Made by a program: the position numbers and the translations under genes. Positions 63,140 through 64,000 of a stretch of 64,000 nucleotides of DNA are shown piece by piece (within the stretch, counting starts at the first letter, position 1; every line of letters begins with the position of its first letter). Below the pieces are notes generated by a model, which was given only the letters and a program-made list of their open reading frames with translations, made no database searches and was not told where the DNA came from. Source of the DNA: Pseudomonas moorei (GTDB taxonomy: Bacteria > Pseudomonadota > Gammaproteobacteria > Pseudomonadales > Pseudomonadaceae); NCBI RefSeq assembly GCF_008801475.1, contig NZ_VZPP01000001.1, forward strand, positions 124,001 through 188,000, read 5' to 3'.

Positions 63140-64000
63140 GCCTGCCACGGCTGGCCCCGGAGTTCGCTCTCGACCTGTTACGGGACATGGTACGCATCCG
63201 CCGGCTCGAGGAGCGGGCGGGTGAGTTGTATGGGGAGGGCAAGATACGTGGTTTTCTGCACCTGTACATCGGCGAGGAGGCGGTCGCCGTCGGCGTTCTA
63301 CATGCACTGGCCGACAACGATGCGGTGGTCGCGACGTATCGAGAGCATGGCCACGCCCTGATCAAGGGGGTTGCAATGAACGCGATCATGGCCGAGATGT
63401 ATGGTCGCCAGGAAGGCTGCTCGCGAGGGCGTGGTGGTTCCATGCATCTGTTCGATGCCGATACACGATTCTTCGGCGGAAACGCCATCGTGGCAGGTGG
63501 CTTGCCCCTGACGGTCGGCCTGGCGCTCGCCGAGCGCATGCAGGGTGGATCGCGCCTGTGTGCCTGTTTCTTTGGCGAAGGCGCGATGGCCGAAGGGGCC
63601 TTTCATGAGTCCATCAACCTGGCCGCATTGTGGCAACTGCCGATGCTGTTTTGCTGCGAAAACAATCTCTATGCGATGGGGACTGCCCTGGAGCGTTCAC
63701 AATCGCAAACCGACCTGTGTGCTAAGGCCTCGGCGTACAACGTCGACAACCGGTCTGTGGATGGCATGGACGTGGTGGCCGTGTATGAAGCAACGTGTCA
63801 GGCGGTTGAACACATCCGCGCCGGGCATGGGCCTTTTTTCCTGGAGTTTCGTACTTATCGGTTCCGTGCTCACTCGATGTTCGATCCACAGCTTTACCGG
63901 GACAAGGAAGAGGTAGAGCAATGGAAGCTCCGTGGACCGATTCATACATACAGCGCCCAACTCAAGGCAGAAGGCCTTTTGGACGAACCTGGATTTCTGG
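63136..64000 (+). CDS. Pyruvate/acetoin dehydrogenase E1 component, alpha subunit (partial)
   Basis: The frame is open to the window end (288 codons seen; about 320-330 expected). It has '[20 protein letters not shown]', '[17 protein letters not shown]', '[14 protein letters not shown]', '[12 protein letters not shown]' and the thiamine-diphosphate motif from [20 protein letters not shown] to ENN, in which the usual Asp of GDG is Glu. '[19 protein letters not shown]' is the conserved phosphorylation-loop region. Layout is that of alpha2beta2-type E1 (PdhA/AcoA). The beta and E2 genes should follow beyond the window. It overlaps the synthetase stop by 4 nt. Confidence 0.88.

Overview
The window reads as chromosomal DNA of a Pseudomonas, most likely of the P. 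fluorescens group. The evidence is the gacA-uvrC-pgsA-tRNA-Gly order with a TTG-started gacA, the many short palindromes of the 'GTGGGAGC..GCTTGC..GCGA' REP type, the high GC content with pseudomonad codon use, and the yejABEF, bdhA/aacS and hut-type genes. No ribosomal RNA, insertion sequence or CRISPR array was seen.

Layout. 1-0.6 kb: end of a CBS/CorC-domain membrane protein. 0.7-1.5 kb: unknown lipoprotein. 1.9-8.5 kb: an IclR-linked catabolic operon (polar amino-acid type ABC importer, RidA, PLP-dependent D-amino-acid dehydratase, KDG-type sugar kinase) that fits D-glucosaminate use. 8.6-12.8 kb: parvulin, PAS hybrid histidine kinase, PilU-like ATPase. 13.1-19.1 kb: 3-hydroxybutyrate/acetoacetate module (acetoacetyl-CoA synthetase, 3-hydroxybutyrate dehydrogenase, GntP-type permease) with a sigma54 activator, a -24/-12 promoter and two matching inverted repeats. 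19.2-24.8 kb: yejABEF-type peptide importer. 24.9-28.1 kb: second parvulin, lipase, DAHP synthase preceded by an aromatic-codon leader peptide and terminator (attenuator). 28.2-32.8 kb: nitrilase-family hydrolase, GNAT, gacA, uvrC, pgsA, tRNA-Gly.

33-36 kb holds a Rieske oxygenase, its reductase and an orphan substrate-binding protein next to a LysR regulator. 37.4-48.1 kb is a self-contained cluster run by a HutC paralogue: ABC importer, HisC-like aminotransferase, FAD (D-type) and FMN (L-type) 2-hydroxyacid dehydrogenases, a histidine ammonia-lyase and a divergent 2-oxoglutarate/Fe(II)-type oxygenase. The three transcription units each carry a TGTA-N2-TACA-like box next to a GG-N10-GC (sigma54-like) element. 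I infer a route D/L-imidazole-lactate -> imidazole-pyruvate -> histidine -> urocanate.

48.3-51.9 kb: GAF-GGDEF-EAL protein and a DHFR/RibD-fold protein. 52.2-57.0 kb: a degraded 4.8-kb prophage remnant in tRNA-Cys, bounded by a 45-bp direct repeat (integrase fragment, broken tail fibre with a heptanucleotide repeat, AT-rich secreted SGNH hydrolase, frameshifted endolysin, spanin remnant). 57.3-64 kb: a probable low-oxygen stress/energy module with three ANR/FNR boxes (hypothetical membrane protein, tandem universal stress protein, zinc-ribbon protein, divergent GroEL, short acyl/acetyl-CoA synthetase, start of a pyruvate/acetoin dehydrogenase E1), cut by the window end.
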